A stretch of DNA of 64,000 nucleotides. Source: Pseudohongiella sp. (lineage in GTDB: Bacteria; Pseudomonadota; Gammaproteobacteria; Pseudomonadales; Pseudohongiellaceae). A program made the position numbers and the translations under genes. The DNA is taken from assembly GCA_030696315.1 (NCBI GenBank), contig JAUYSM010000021.1, positions 124,001 through 188,000 of the forward strand. Reading direction: 5' to 3'. Shown here in pieces: positions 46,889 to 55,988 of the stretch. Within the stretch, counting starts at the first letter, position 1; each line of letters opens with the position of its first letter. The notes beneath the pieces are model-generated. The model ran no database searches and was not told where the DNA came from. It saw only the letters and a program-made list of their open reading frames with translations.

Positions 46889-48271
46889 ATGCAAACAGAT
46901 GTAGTGGTGTTGGCAGCGGGGAAGGGAACCCGTATGTATTCCGATATTCCCAAAGTACTGCATTCCCTGGCAGGGAAACCCATGCTTACGCATGTGCTGG
47001 ATACCGTTGCCTCGCTTGATCCACAAAACATACATTTGGTTACTGGCTTTCAGTCTGATTTGATCAAACAACACTATGTTGATAGCCGCCATGCACAAGC
47101 GCTGCATTGGGTAGAGCAAACAGAACAGCTTGGTACTGGCCATGCCGTCATGCAGGCTGCGCCATCCATAAATGACGATGCAATGGTTTTGGTGCTTTAT
47201 GGGGACGTCCCGCTTATCAAGCCGGAAAGCCTTCTAAGCCTGGTCACAAAGGCATCTGAGTCCGGCATAGCGGTTCTGACATTGAATACTCCGAAACCGT
47301 TTGGTCTGGGGCGTATCATTCGAGACGCCAATCAGCAGATAATCGCGATTGTTGAAGAAAAAGACGCCAGTGACGAGCAGCGTGAAATCAGCGAAATTAA
47401 TACGGGTATCATGGCTTTTAAGGCCACCATGCTGAAACAATGGCTGGGTCAGCTGACTACCGATAACGCCCAAAAAGAATATTACCTTACGGATGCGGTA
47501 GCGATTGCTCATGCCAGTGGTGTCGTAGTGGGCAATATACAAACCAGCGACGCCGATGAGGTTCAAGGAATCAACGACCGATTGCAACTCACAGAGCTTG
47601 AGCGCAGTTACCAACTGAGAAAGGCGCGAGAGCTGGCAAAAAGCGGCGTCACCATCGCAGACACCGCTCGTCTGGATATCCGCGGGGAATTACACATTGG
47701 TCGCGATACGTGCATCGACGTGAACGTTATTTTTGAAGGTAAAAATCGTCTTGGTAATCGAGTCACCATTGGTCCAAACGTAGTGATTGCAAATTGCGAA
47801 ATAGGTGACGACTGCCATATTTTAGCGAATAGCCATCTGGAAAATGTTGTTGTTCAAGCCGATTGCAGCGTTGGACCATTTGCGCGGTTGCGACCCGGAA
47901 CGGTATTGAAAGAAGGCGCTAAAATAGGCAATTTTGTCGAGATCAAAAAATCAACCATTGGTTTGGGTAGCAAGGTCAGTCATCTAAGTTATGTAGGGGA
48001 CGCCGAACTCGGCGCCTTGGTCAATGTTGGAGCTGGCACTATTACCTGCAACTATGATGGTGTAAACAAGTTTAAAACCACCATCAAGGATGGCGTTTTT
48101 GTTGGATCAAACACCGCGCTGGTTGCACCTGTAACCGTGGGAACAAACGCAACTATTGGTGCTGGTTCAGTTATAACATCCGATGTGCCAGATCAAGATC
48201 TGGCAGTCGCCCGGGGTAAACAAAAAAATATCAGTGGCTGGAAACGACCTGCCAAGATAAAGACGGAATAA
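46889..48271 (+). CDS. glmU: bifunctional UDP-GlcNAc pyrophosphorylase / GlcN-1-P acetyltransferase
   Basis: A 460-residue two-domain enzyme for UDP-GlcNAc, the precursor of peptidoglycan and LPS. The N-terminal uridyltransferase has VVLAAGKGTRMYSDIPKVLH; the C-terminal half (about residue 250 on) is a left-handed beta helix with the acetyltransferase site region NVGAGTITCNYDGVNKFKT. Length is normal. It is 13 bases before glmS. Confidence 0.97.
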   Translation: MQTDVVVLAAGKGTRMYSDIPKVLHSLAGKPMLTHVLDTVASLDPQNIHLVTGFQSDLIKQHYVDSRHAQALHWVEQTEQLGTGHAVMQAAPSINDDAMVLVLYGDVPLIKPESLLSLVTKASESGIAVLTLNTPKPFGLGRIIRDANQQIIAIVEEKDASDEQREISEINTGIMAFKATMLKQWLGQLTTDNAQKEYYLTDAVAIAHASGVVVGNIQTSDADEVQGINDRLQLTELERSYQLRKARELAKSGVTIADTARLDIRGELHIGRDTCIDVNVIFEGKNRLGNRVTIGPNVVIANCEIGDDCHILANSHLENVVVQADCSVGPFARLRPGTVLKEGAKIGNFVEIKKSTIGLGSKVSHLSYVGDAELGALVNVGAGTITCNYDGVNKFKTTIKDGVFVGSNTALVAPVTVGTNATIGAGSVITSDVPDQDLAVARGKQKNISGWKRPAKIKTE

Positions 48272-48284
48272 AGGACAAGTAATC

Positions 48285-50120
48285 ATGTGTGGAATAGTAG
48301 GGGCAGTCGCACAACGTGATGTGATCGGTATTCTTCTGGAAGGACTGAAGCGACTCGAGTATCGAGGGTATGATTCAGCCGGTCTTGCAGTTATCAACGA
48401 AAAAACAGTTCAAATCGATACGGTGCGTGCAGTCGGAAAGGTAAAAGAGCTGGTAGACAAAATCGCAGCCCAACCGGTTCGCGGAAAAACAGGTATCGCA
48501 CATACCCGTTGGGCAACACATGGTGTCCCCAGCGAGCGTAATGCGCACCCGCATGTATCCTTGAATGAATTCGCGCTTGTGCATAATGGCATCATCGAAA
48601 ACCATGAGCAATTGCGCAAGGATTTGATTGCCGATGGTTATGTGTTTTTATCCGACACGGATACCGAAGTTGTTGTGCATATGCTCCATCAGGAGTGCAC
48701 AAAAAACAATTTGGACACACTGACCGCTGTTCAGAGAATAGTACCTCGCCTACACGGAGCCTACGGCCTTTGTGTTATCCGGAAAAGTGAACCAGAAAAA
48801 ATTGTGGTTGCCAGAAGTGGCAGCCCATTAGTCATTGGCGTTGGCATAGGCGAAAACTTTATTGCTTCAGATCCGCTTGCGCTTGGTCAGGTGACCGATC
48901 GCTTTATCTATCTGGAAGAAGGAGACGTTGCAGAGATCAGCCTGGACAGCATCAGAATATTTTCGGGTGACACACCGGTTGAGCGGCAAACAACACGCAT
49001 TCAAAGTGAAATTGATGAAATTGAAAAAGGTGAGTACGGCCACTTTATGCTCAAAGAAATTTATGAGCAGGCCAAAGCAATAAAAAACACTTTGAGCGGG
49101 CGTATCAGTGACAAACATGTGTTGGAAGAGGCCTTTGGGATCAAAGCCAAAGCAATTTTTGACCAAGTGACCAATGTTCAGATAGTTGCCTGCGGAACCA
49201 GTTTTCATGCGGGCATGATTACCAAATATTGGCTGGAAAACATCGCCAAGATGCCGTGCCAGGTGGATATTGCCAGCGACTACCGTTACCGGAATATTAT
49301 CGTTCAACCGGGCTGCTTGTTCGTTACCATCTCCCAATCAGGTGAAACAGCGGATACCCTCGCGGCCCTGAGATATGCGTCAGAGTCTGCTTATGTTGGA
49401 AGGCTGGCGATCTGTAACGTGGCTACCAGCTCGTTGGTTAGAGAGTCCGATTTTTCTTTGCTAACAATCGCTGGTCGAGAGATTGGTGTGGCATCGACCA
49501 AAGCATTTACCACACAACTGACCGCACTGTTATTACTGGCACTGGTTCTTGGCCGCCGAAATGGCATGAGTGCAGCGGATGAGGAACAGTATGTTAAAGA
49601 TCTTCATCGCTTACCCGAGCTCATCAACCAGGTCTTAAAACAAGACAAGGCCATCCAAAAGCTGTCCATTAACCTGGCGGACAAGCACCATGCGCTGTTT
49701 TTGGGTCGGGGTATCCAATACCCGGTAGCTAAAGAAGGCGCTTTGAAGCTCAAGGAAATTTCGTATATCCATGCCGAAGCCTATCCCGCCGGCGAGCTTA
49801 AACATGGCCCGCTTGCATTGGTCGATGACAAGATGCCCGTCATTGCCGTTGCACCCAATGACGAGCTGCTCGGCAAGCTCAAGGGTAATCTCGCAGAGGT
49901 CAGTGCGCGTGGCGGAAAGTTGTTTGTAATCGCAGATGAGTCCGCCGGTTTTGACGACGAGGGGGATTACCAGCTGATCAGATTACCGCCGGTGCCGGAT
50001 GTCTTAGCACCCATTCTGTACACGATACCACTGCAATTGCTGTCCTACCACGTGGCGATTCTTAAGGGCACAGATGTCGACCATCCCAGAAATCTGGCAA
50101 AGTCGGTAACAGTAGAGTAG
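48285..50120 (+). CDS. glmS: glutamine-fructose-6-phosphate aminotransferase
   Basis: A 611-residue enzyme that makes glucosamine-6-phosphate. Catalytic Cys2 is in MCGIVGAVAQRDV; the glutaminase site has THGVPSERNAHPH; two SIS domains follow (CGTSFHAGM and TISQSGETADTL; GRGIQYPVAKEGALKLKEI), ending PRNLAKSVTVE. Length fits E. coli GlmS (609). Its 3' end is also a likely attTn7 target. Confidence 0.98.
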   Translation: MCGIVGAVAQRDVIGILLEGLKRLEYRGYDSAGLAVINEKTVQIDTVRAVGKVKELVDKIAAQPVRGKTGIAHTRWATHGVPSERNAHPHVSLNEFALVHNGIIENHEQLRKDLIADGYVFLSDTDTEVVVHMLHQECTKNNLDTLTAVQRIVPRLHGAYGLCVIRKSEPEKIVVARSGSPLVIGVGIGENFIASDPLALGQVTDRFIYLEEGDVAEISLDSIRIFSGDTPVERQTTRIQSEIDEIEKGEYGHFMLKEIYEQAKAIKNTLSGRISDKHVLEEAFGIKAKAIFDQVTNVQIVACGTSFHAGMITKYWLENIAKMPCQVDIASDYRYRNIIVQPGCLFVTISQSGETADTLAALRYASESAYVGRLAICNVATSSLVRESDFSLLTIAGREIGVASTKAFTTQLTALLLLALVLGRRNGMSAADEEQYVKDLHRLPELINQVLKQDKAIQKLSINLADKHHALFLGRGIQYPVAKEGALKLKEISYIHAEAYPAGELKHGPLALVDDKMPVIAVAPNDELLGKLKGNLAEVSARGGKLFVIADESAGFDDEGDYQLIRLPPVPDVLAPILYTIPLQLLSYHVAILKGTDVDHPRNLAKSVTVE

Positions 50121-50145
50121 CAAGCGGCCTGATGGTGATGTCTGT
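50083..50145 (+). other. predicted attTn7 site at the glmS 3' end
   Basis: The last codons of glmS (PRNLAKSVTVE) are the conserved sequence that TnsD of Tn7 recognises. By comparison with E. coli, insertion would fall about 25 bases past the stop, near 50145. No Tn7 end or tns gene was seen, so the site looks empty. Confidence 0.5.
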
Positions 50146-50164
50146 GTAGACAACTCCCATCGGG
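50128..50164. other. hairpin between convergent glmS and the TetR gene
   Basis: CCTGATGG pairs with CCATCGGG (one G-U), with a smaller inner stem GTCT/AGAC. There is no T-run on either side, so terminator function is doubtful. Confidence 0.35.
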
Positions 50165-50167
50165 TCG

Positions 50168-50830
50168 TTACGCCTTGTTTTTGAGACACCCGTGCAGAAG
50201 CACGCTGATCAGCGTATCAGCATACCGGTCTATCTTGGCAGTATCAGCTGAATAGTCACCGACCACCGCCTTTTTGACAGCACTGTTTGCAAACGGTGCT
50301 GTTGCTGCGTGTGTTGCAATCAAAAACAAGAAGTCGGGCTCAAAATCTACCATGAGGCCTTGAGCGACAGCTTCCCGAAAAGGGGCCAGCGATAGCTCTT
50401 GCAAGGGCTTCACGTATTTATCAATAACATACGAGAAATGTTCGCCACCATTAAGCCCGGCCTGCATCAAAAAAGCTGCCATAAAAGGCAATTCAGCAGA
50501 CAGGTGAACAAACGAGCGAATTTGAAACTGAAGTCGTTGCACCGGATCCGATGAAGAATCAAGTTTTGCCGATTTGACCAGTGCTTCCTTGATTTGACCA
50601 AACAGGAAGTCCGCCGCAGATCGGAACAGCTCATCTTTGCTTAGAAAATAATGACGGATGAGTCCGTGCGCAACGCCCGCTTCTTGGGCGATCGTACGCA
50701 CAGAGGCGCCCGAGAAGCCATTATGAGAAAACTCCGCCAACGCTGCTCGCAGAATGTTTTCGCGCTGGAACTCCGGGTTAGCGTTTACGGGTCGACCAAC
50801 ACGTGATTTCGTTTTTTGGATATCTGTCAT
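50168..50830 (-). CDS. TetR family transcriptional regulator
   Basis: A 220-residue TetR repressor. The N-terminal DNA-binding domain contains helix-turn-helix VRTIAQEAGVAHGLIRHYF (about residues 45-63) followed by LSKDELF; the C-terminal ligand domain is not assigned. I start at ATG 50830 (MTDIQKTKSRVGRP); the frame is open 12 codons further to a TTG. It is divergent from the sulfatase and dehalogenase genes across about 120 bp, so it probably controls them and itself. Its inducer is unknown. Confidence 0.88.
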   Translation of the reverse strand: MTDIQKTKSRVGRPVNANPEFQRENILRAALAEFSHNGFSGASVRTIAQEAGVAHGLIRHYFLSKDELFRSAADFLFGQIKEALVKSAKLDSSSDPVQRLQFQIRSFVHLSAELPFMAAFLMQAGLNGGEHFSYVIDKYVKPLQELSLAPFREAVAQGLMVDFEPDFLFLIATHAATAPFANSAVKKAVVGDYSADTAKIDRYADTLISVLLHGCLKNKA

Positions 50831-50951
50831 GGGTGTGTCAAAGTAAATGAAATGTGGACAGCACAATCTACCAAAATTATACTCGTGGATAATTAGTGAC
50901 TGCGAGCCTTATTGTAGCACCATCAGTCTCATTCACCGGAGATAAGCATTC

Positions 50952-52616
50952 ATGACACGACTGAAAAAGGTGTCAATAGTCCTCATGACCCTGCTCGCCG
51001 TGCCCTTAGCCGCATGGTTAACCATCGATCGTTGGATTATCTATCTGCCGGGCTTACTCATCGATCTAAGATCACCGACCGGACCAAACCAGCCGGTCGT
51101 ATGGCAACCAGGACCAGATAGCTCCCGGCAAAGCAGTCAGCCTAACATCGTACTGATTGTTGCAGATGACCTTGGCTGGAATGACATCAGCTTTTATGGT
51201 GGAGGAGTTGCCAATGGCACTGTTCCCACGCCCAATATCGACGCCATCGCAAGCCAAGGTGTTGCCCTCAGCCAGGGAATGTCCTCCAGCGCAGTTTGCG
51301 CGCCATCCAGGGCGGCGCTGTTAACTGGGCGATATGCGACCCGGTTTGGTTTCGAGTTTACGCCACTGCCCAATGGAATGGCTGATATTACAGCCCGGCT
51401 AGACAGAAATATTGAAGCCGATTTCCGGCGCCCCCTGATCAGTCACCTTGGTGAACCTGGCATCTACCAAAATGACTTCAACAGTATGGGCATGCCACAA
51501 AGTGAGCACACTATTGCAGATTTGCTCAAAGCTGAGGGGTATAAAACACTGCATATCGGCAAATGGCATCTGGGCAGTACCAATGGGTCTGAACCAACCG
51601 GCCAAGGTTTCGATGAAAGTCTGAATCTTGCCGGGTTGTTATATCTGCCAGTTGATCATCCGGACGTCATAAATGCCCGTCAGGACTTTGATCCTATCGA
51701 TAAGTTTTTCTGGTCTGTGGCACGGTATTCAATGAATTACAACGAGGGCGACAAGTTTGCAGCTGACGGATACTTGACTGACTACCTGACCAGAGAAGCA
51801 ATCAGCGCAATAAAAACTAACAAAAATCATCCATTCTTTTTATATCTGGCGCATTGGGCGCCACACTCACCCTTGCAAGCCTTAAAGTCCGACTATGATG
51901 CGTTAGATCACATCAGCAATCATACCGAGCGCGTTTACGCAGCGATGATAAAAGCACTGGATCGAGGTGTTGGACAAGTCATGGATGCGTTGCGGGAAAA
52001 TGGGCTGGAGGAAAACACCATTGTCATTTTTACATCAGACAATGGTGGCGCGCATTATCTCGGGCTACCCAACATTAACCAGCCGTATCGGGGTTGGAAA
52101 ACAACGTTCTTTGGCGGTGGCATTCGGGTGCCGTTTTTTATCAAATGGCCAGCAAGCATAGCGGCTGGTTCGGAATTTTCACCCCTCACACATCATACTG
52201 ATTTGCTGCCGACACTTGTCAGCGCAGCCGGTGCGCAGTTACCACAAGACAGAATAATAGATGGTGTAAATCTATTGCCCTATATAAACGGTGAGCTGGC
52301 AGGAGACCCGCACGATGCCTTGTTCTGGCGCAGCGGGCACTATCAAGTTGTTATTTCAGGAGGTTGGAAGCTGCAGCGCTCTTCCCGACCAGACAGGGTA
52401 TGGCTGTTCAATCTTGATAATGACCCAACAGAGCAAACGGAATTGTCGTCAAACTATCCGGACAAAGTCCAGGAACTAGTGCGACTGCTTGATGAGCACA
52501 ATGCAGAATTGCCAGATCCAATGTGGCCATCAGTAGTGGAGATGCCTGTCAGCATAGATAAGCCTCTTGGTGAAATCGAACGGCCAGACGACGAGCATAT
52601 CTACTGGCCAAATTGA
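50952..52616 (+). CDS. type I sulfatase, membrane-anchored or exported
   Basis: A 554-residue sulfatase of the alkaline phosphatase fold, which hydrolyses sulfate esters. The formylglycine motif is CAPSRAALLTGR with Cys116. Metal and active-site stretches are NIVLIVADDLGWNDISFYGG (Asp72, Asp73), LHIGKWHLG, HWAPHSPLQ and FTSDNGGAHY. The N-terminus has a hydrophobic segment (about residues 7-25) without a clear cleavage site, so the enzyme is exported or anchored on the periplasmic side. It needs a formylglycine-generating enzyme, which is not in the window. It is followed 45 bases later by a haloalkane dehalogenase gene. The substrate cannot be told from sequence. Confidence 0.92.
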   Translation: MTRLKKVSIVLMTLLAVPLAAWLTIDRWIIYLPGLLIDLRSPTGPNQPVVWQPGPDSSRQSSQPNIVLIVADDLGWNDISFYGGGVANGTVPTPNIDAIASQGVALSQGMSSSAVCAPSRAALLTGRYATRFGFEFTPLPNGMADITARLDRNIEADFRRPLISHLGEPGIYQNDFNSMGMPQSEHTIADLLKAEGYKTLHIGKWHLGSTNGSEPTGQGFDESLNLAGLLYLPVDHPDVINARQDFDPIDKFFWSVARYSMNYNEGDKFAADGYLTDYLTREAISAIKTNKNHPFFLYLAHWAPHSPLQALKSDYDALDHISNHTERVYAAMIKALDRGVGQVMDALRENGLEENTIVIFTSDNGGAHYLGLPNINQPYRGWKTTFFGGGIRVPFFIKWPASIAAGSEFSPLTHHTDLLPTLVSAAGAQLPQDRIIDGVNLLPYINGELAGDPHDALFWRSGHYQVVISGGWKLQRSSRPDRVWLFNLDNDPTEQTELSSNYPDKVQELVRLLDEHNAELPDPMWPSVVEMPVSIDKPLGEIERPDDEHIYWPN

Positions 52617-52661
52617 CAATCTGAGCTAAATAGTCCGCACCTCTCAAACAGGGATATAAAA

Positions 52662-53732
52662 TTGAACAACCCAACCTTTAGTAAAAGCAAACTCTTTGGT
52701 GCGATGGCGTCCCTATTTACAGCGCTTTTTTCCGGAGCAGCAGTTGCCAATGAAGTTTCTCCTGGCATTTTTAGAACGCCTGATGAAAGCTTCCTAGCAT
52801 TAAAAGATTACCCCTTCGAACCAAATTACCTGCAGATCGAAAACCTGAGAATGCACTTTGTTGACGAGGGCCCCAAGCATGCAAAAGTGGTCTTGTTACT
52901 TCATGGAGAGCCTTCCTGGAGCTATCTTTACAGAAAGATGATTCCAATATTGGCCGAGGCGGGTTACCGTGTTATTGCTCCCGATTTAATAGGGTTTGGA
53001 AAATCTGACAAACCAGCACTGCAATCTGCTCACAGCCATAGTGGCCATGTTGAACACATTAAAACGCTTATTGAGCAGCTGCAGCTAGAAGACATTACTC
53101 TGTTTATTCAAGACTGGGGTGGCCTCATAGGATTGCGCGTAGTTGCCGACATGCCCGATCGATTTGCAGGCGTGGTCGCCGCGAACACGGGATTACCAGG
53201 GGCGACAGGCATTCGAGGGTTGATAGGTTATCCGCTCTTTTTGGCAGGCTTGTGGTGGCAGGGCAGTGTGACCTGGGAGCAATTACAGTCTCAACCGTCA
53301 TTTCTCAAATGGGCGGCTTATTCTCAGTCAGTAGATGATATGCCGGTGGGCAAGGTTGTCGCTGTTGATATTGCGGAAGCTGACCCACAGCGCCAATCAA
53401 TTATTGATGCTTACGACGCGCCTTTTCCGGATGCTAGATACAAGGCAGGACCTCACATAATGCCCAAGCTGGTGCCCTCAGAGTTAAGGCTCAATGCTCA
53501 CGCCTGGATAGTACTTGAACAATGGCAAAAACCGTTTATCACAGCATTCAGTGATGGTGACCCAATTACTGCTGGCGGCGATACTGCGTTTCAACGGCGT
53601 ATCCCGGGGGCATTGACTCAGCCACACGTTACGATACGGGGAGCTGGACACTTTCTGCAGGAAACGCATGGCCCCGAGTTGGCAGAGCTGATGATTAAAT
53701 TCATGGCTGGATATCAAACGCCGGGTCACTAA
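52662..53732 (+). CDS. haloalkane dehalogenase (HLD-I type) with signal peptide
   Basis: A 356-residue alpha/beta hydrolase that replaces a halogen on an alkyl carbon by hydroxyl. Oxyanion region LLLHGEPSWSYLYRKM; nucleophile elbow FIQDWGGLIGLR with Asp151 and halide-binding Trp152; acid in FSDGDPIT (Asp300 likely); His330 in GAGHFLQE; a further Trp217 in the cap could be the second halide ligand. This is the HLD-I pattern of DhlA-like enzymes. Unusually for cytoplasmic dehalogenases it has a signal peptide (about residues 1-29, cleavage after AVA). The start is TTG with AGGGA upstream. It is probably co-transcribed with the sulfatase. Confidence 0.88.
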   Translation: MNNPTFSKSKLFGAMASLFTALFSGAAVANEVSPGIFRTPDESFLALKDYPFEPNYLQIENLRMHFVDEGPKHAKVVLLLHGEPSWSYLYRKMIPILAEAGYRVIAPDLIGFGKSDKPALQSAHSHSGHVEHIKTLIEQLQLEDITLFIQDWGGLIGLRVVADMPDRFAGVVAANTGLPGATGIRGLIGYPLFLAGLWWQGSVTWEQLQSQPSFLKWAAYSQSVDDMPVGKVVAVDIAEADPQRQSIIDAYDAPFPDARYKAGPHIMPKLVPSELRLNAHAWIVLEQWQKPFITAFSDGDPITAGGDTAFQRRIPGALTQPHVTIRGAGHFLQETHGPELAELMIKFMAGYQTPGH

Positions 53733-53760
53733 ATATCGAGCTTCGCCGCTCTGGAGTCGG

Positions 53761-54627
53761 TCAGCCTGTCAGATCGGCTTTGGGTGTGCGAAGCACTTTC
53801 AGACTTTTGTTGATTCGTTTCAGATAATCCTTAAGCAGATCTTTGCGAAGACGGGCAACACCCATCGCCAGCACATCAATGACCAATAAATGCGCAATTC
53901 GTGACGATACTGGTGTGAACACCTGCAGGTCTTCCTCCATGTTCACAAATATCGGAATGGTGCTGAGTTTGCTCAACGGTGTATCTTGAGGTGCAAGACC
54001 AATCACAATTGCTCCGGCATCAAGCGCCAACTCAACGCTTTGAATCAGCGCCTTGGTGCGGCCAGACTGCGAGATGGCCACCACAACATCCTGCGCGCTA
54101 AGAGAAATGGCTGACATATGTTGAATATGCGGGTCAGTGTAGGCAGCGCTCGATAGTTGCAGTCGGAAGAACTTGTGCTGCGCATCAGAGGCAACAGATC
54201 CAGATGCCCCAAACCCATAAAACTCAACACGTTTGGCGCGATTAATCGCAGCAATCGCCTGTTCAAGTGCGAGGGGATCGAGCTCATCACGAATTGTTAA
54301 CAAAGAGCCGATGGTTGAATCAAAAACCTTGTGGCTCAAATCCGCGACGGTGTCGGTATCATCAACGGAAAACTGCGAGTAGTTACTGCTGGCTCCCAGA
54401 TGCTGGGCCAGTTGCAGTTTGAATGCCTGAAACCCGTCTACATCCAGCGCATGGCAAAAGCGCACCACAGTTGGTTCGCTGACATCAGCACCTGCGGCCA
54501 CATCCACAATGCGCATACCCAGCACCGCCTGGGCATGGTCCAGCACAAAGTCAGCTACTTTGCGTTCGGATTTTCGCAACTGATCGCGTCGTTCCTTGAT
54601 CTTTATAATCAGATTCTGTGCTTCCAT
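53761..54627 (-). CDS. RpiR/HexR-type transcriptional regulator
   Basis: A 288-residue regulator with an N-terminal RpiR helix-turn-helix domain (RKSERKVADFVLDHAQAVL; VSEPTVVRFCHALDVDGFQ) and a C-terminal sugar-phosphate-binding SIS domain (FYGFGASGSVASDAQHKF; VVAISQSGRTKALIQ). The N-terminus resembles HexR, the regulator of central sugar metabolism, but none of the usual HexR neighbours (zwf, edd, pgl) is here, so I leave the symbol empty. It is convergent with the dehalogenase gene. Confidence 0.88.
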   Translation of the reverse strand: MEAQNLIIKIKERRDQLRKSERKVADFVLDHAQAVLGMRIVDVAAGADVSEPTVVRFCHALDVDGFQAFKLQLAQHLGASSNYSQFSVDDTDTVADLSHKVFDSTIGSLLTIRDELDPLALEQAIAAINRAKRVEFYGFGASGSVASDAQHKFFRLQLSSAAYTDPHIQHMSAISLSAQDVVVAISQSGRTKALIQSVELALDAGAIVIGLAPQDTPLSKLSTIPIFVNMEEDLQVFTPVSSRIAHLLVIDVLAMGVARLRKDLLKDYLKRINKSLKVLRTPKADLTG

Positions 54628-54804
54628 CTGCCTGATCCCGTTACACTACACCGTACGAATATAACAGGAAGCTGTTAACGATCTCCACCATGTGCCAAGT
54701 TAAAAAAGTGAACCGGAGACGATAAAAGTGGGTTTCTGTTGCTAAACAATGTTCGTTCTCATCATATTAAACCTTGAAATCTAAATGTCTCTGGGAATTC
54801 TGGC

Positions 54805-55983
54805 TTGAAAACAACCGTAGTGAACCCTGAAACAAGGCTGGAAATTAAACTGGGACTGGCAATCAGTGACCTTGACGCAAACACGTGGAACGCCTTGGTA
54901 GTAGACCAAAGCCCGTTTCTTCAGCACGGGTTTTTACTGGCGCTGGAACAAAGCAGGTCGGTGTGCGTCGAAACGGGATGGGAACCGTGTCATGTGGCTG
55001 TTTTTCAGCAGGGGCAACTGATAGCTGCCATGCCGCTTTATATCAAGCACCACTCATACGGCGAATATGTCTTCGACTGGGCATGGGCAGATGCCTATCA
55101 GAGGCATGGCCGTTTGTACTACCCTAAATTGCTAACGGCAATACCGTTTACTCCAAGTCAGTCAGCAAGAATTCTGACGGCTGATCCAAATCGTCGAGCG
55201 GAGTTGATGCCGATATTCATGGAGGCGATCACGGGTTTTGCTGCAAAAACAGGTGCCAGCTCATGGCATGTTCTTTTCCCAGACAATTCGAGCGCTGAGG
55301 CTTTGGATGCCAGCAGCTTGATCCGACGTGAAGCCACGCAATTCCACTGGCGCAATAAAAACTACCGAGACTTTGACGATTTTCTCGCAAGCTGCAGTTC
55401 ACGCAAACGCAAGAATCTGAAAAAAGAGCGTAACGATGTGTCGGGGCAGGGATTCCGTTTTGAGCGGCTGACAGGCAAGGATCTGACGCCGGAGATCTGG
55501 GATCAGTTTTATGTTTTCTATCAAAACACCTATCAAGTGCGCGGCCGATACGGTTACCTCACACGAGAATTTTTTTCGCGCGTTCATGCTTTACTGCCGG
55601 ATCAGATATTCTTGATCATGGTCAGCCATGAAAAGCGCGACAGCTATGTTGCAGGCGCCATGTTTCTGAAAGATCAAAACGCGCTTTACGGGCGTTACTG
55701 GGGTTGTGAGCAGGATTATCAGAATTTACATTTTGAAACCTGTTATTACCAAGGTATCGATATCTGTATTGCAGAAGGTCTCGAGCGTTTTGATGCGGGT
55801 GCCCAGGGTGAACACAAATTGCGCCGTGGGTTTGAACCGGTCACTACATGTTCGTATCACTGGATTCAGGACCTTCAATTTTCCAAGGCTATCCGGGACT
55901 ACTGTGCCGAGGAAAGACGTCACAATGCTGCATATATCATTGCGGCGACCGAGCAGCTACCGTACAAAAATCAGGCGGTTTGA
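54805..55983 (+). CDS. FemAB-like / DUF482 acyltransferase (COG3146)
   Basis: A 392-residue protein of the DUF482 (FemAB-like, GNAT fold) family, predicted N-acyltransferases of unknown substrate. Conserved stretches are LIAAMPLYIKHHSYGEYVFD, WAWADAYQRHGRLYYPKLL and FDAGAQGEHKLRRGFEP. No signal peptide. The start is TTG with GGGA about nine bases upstream; no in-frame ATG gives the full domain. It converges with the receiver-domain gene five bases on. Confidence 0.87.
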   Translation: MKTTVVNPETRLEIKLGLAISDLDANTWNALVVDQSPFLQHGFLLALEQSRSVCVETGWEPCHVAVFQQGQLIAAMPLYIKHHSYGEYVFDWAWADAYQRHGRLYYPKLLTAIPFTPSQSARILTADPNRRAELMPIFMEAITGFAAKTGASSWHVLFPDNSSAEALDASSLIRREATQFHWRNKNYRDFDDFLASCSSRKRKNLKKERNDVSGQGFRFERLTGKDLTPEIWDQFYVFYQNTYQVRGRYGYLTREFFSRVHALLPDQIFLIMVSHEKRDSYVAGAMFLKDQNALYGRYWGCEQDYQNLHFETCYYQGIDICIAEGLERFDAGAQGEHKLRRGFEPVTTCSYHWIQDLQFSKAIRDYCAEERRHNAAYIIAATEQLPYKNQAV

Positions 55984-55988
55984 ATCAC

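Noticed and set aside
50121-50167. Tn7 or other transposon end next to glmS
   Set aside because: No terminal repeat, transposase gene or target duplication could be seen.
54880-54896. parS-like half site (CACGTGGAAC) in the FemAB-like gene
   Set aside because: Only the right half fits; the left half has several mismatches, so chance is more likely.
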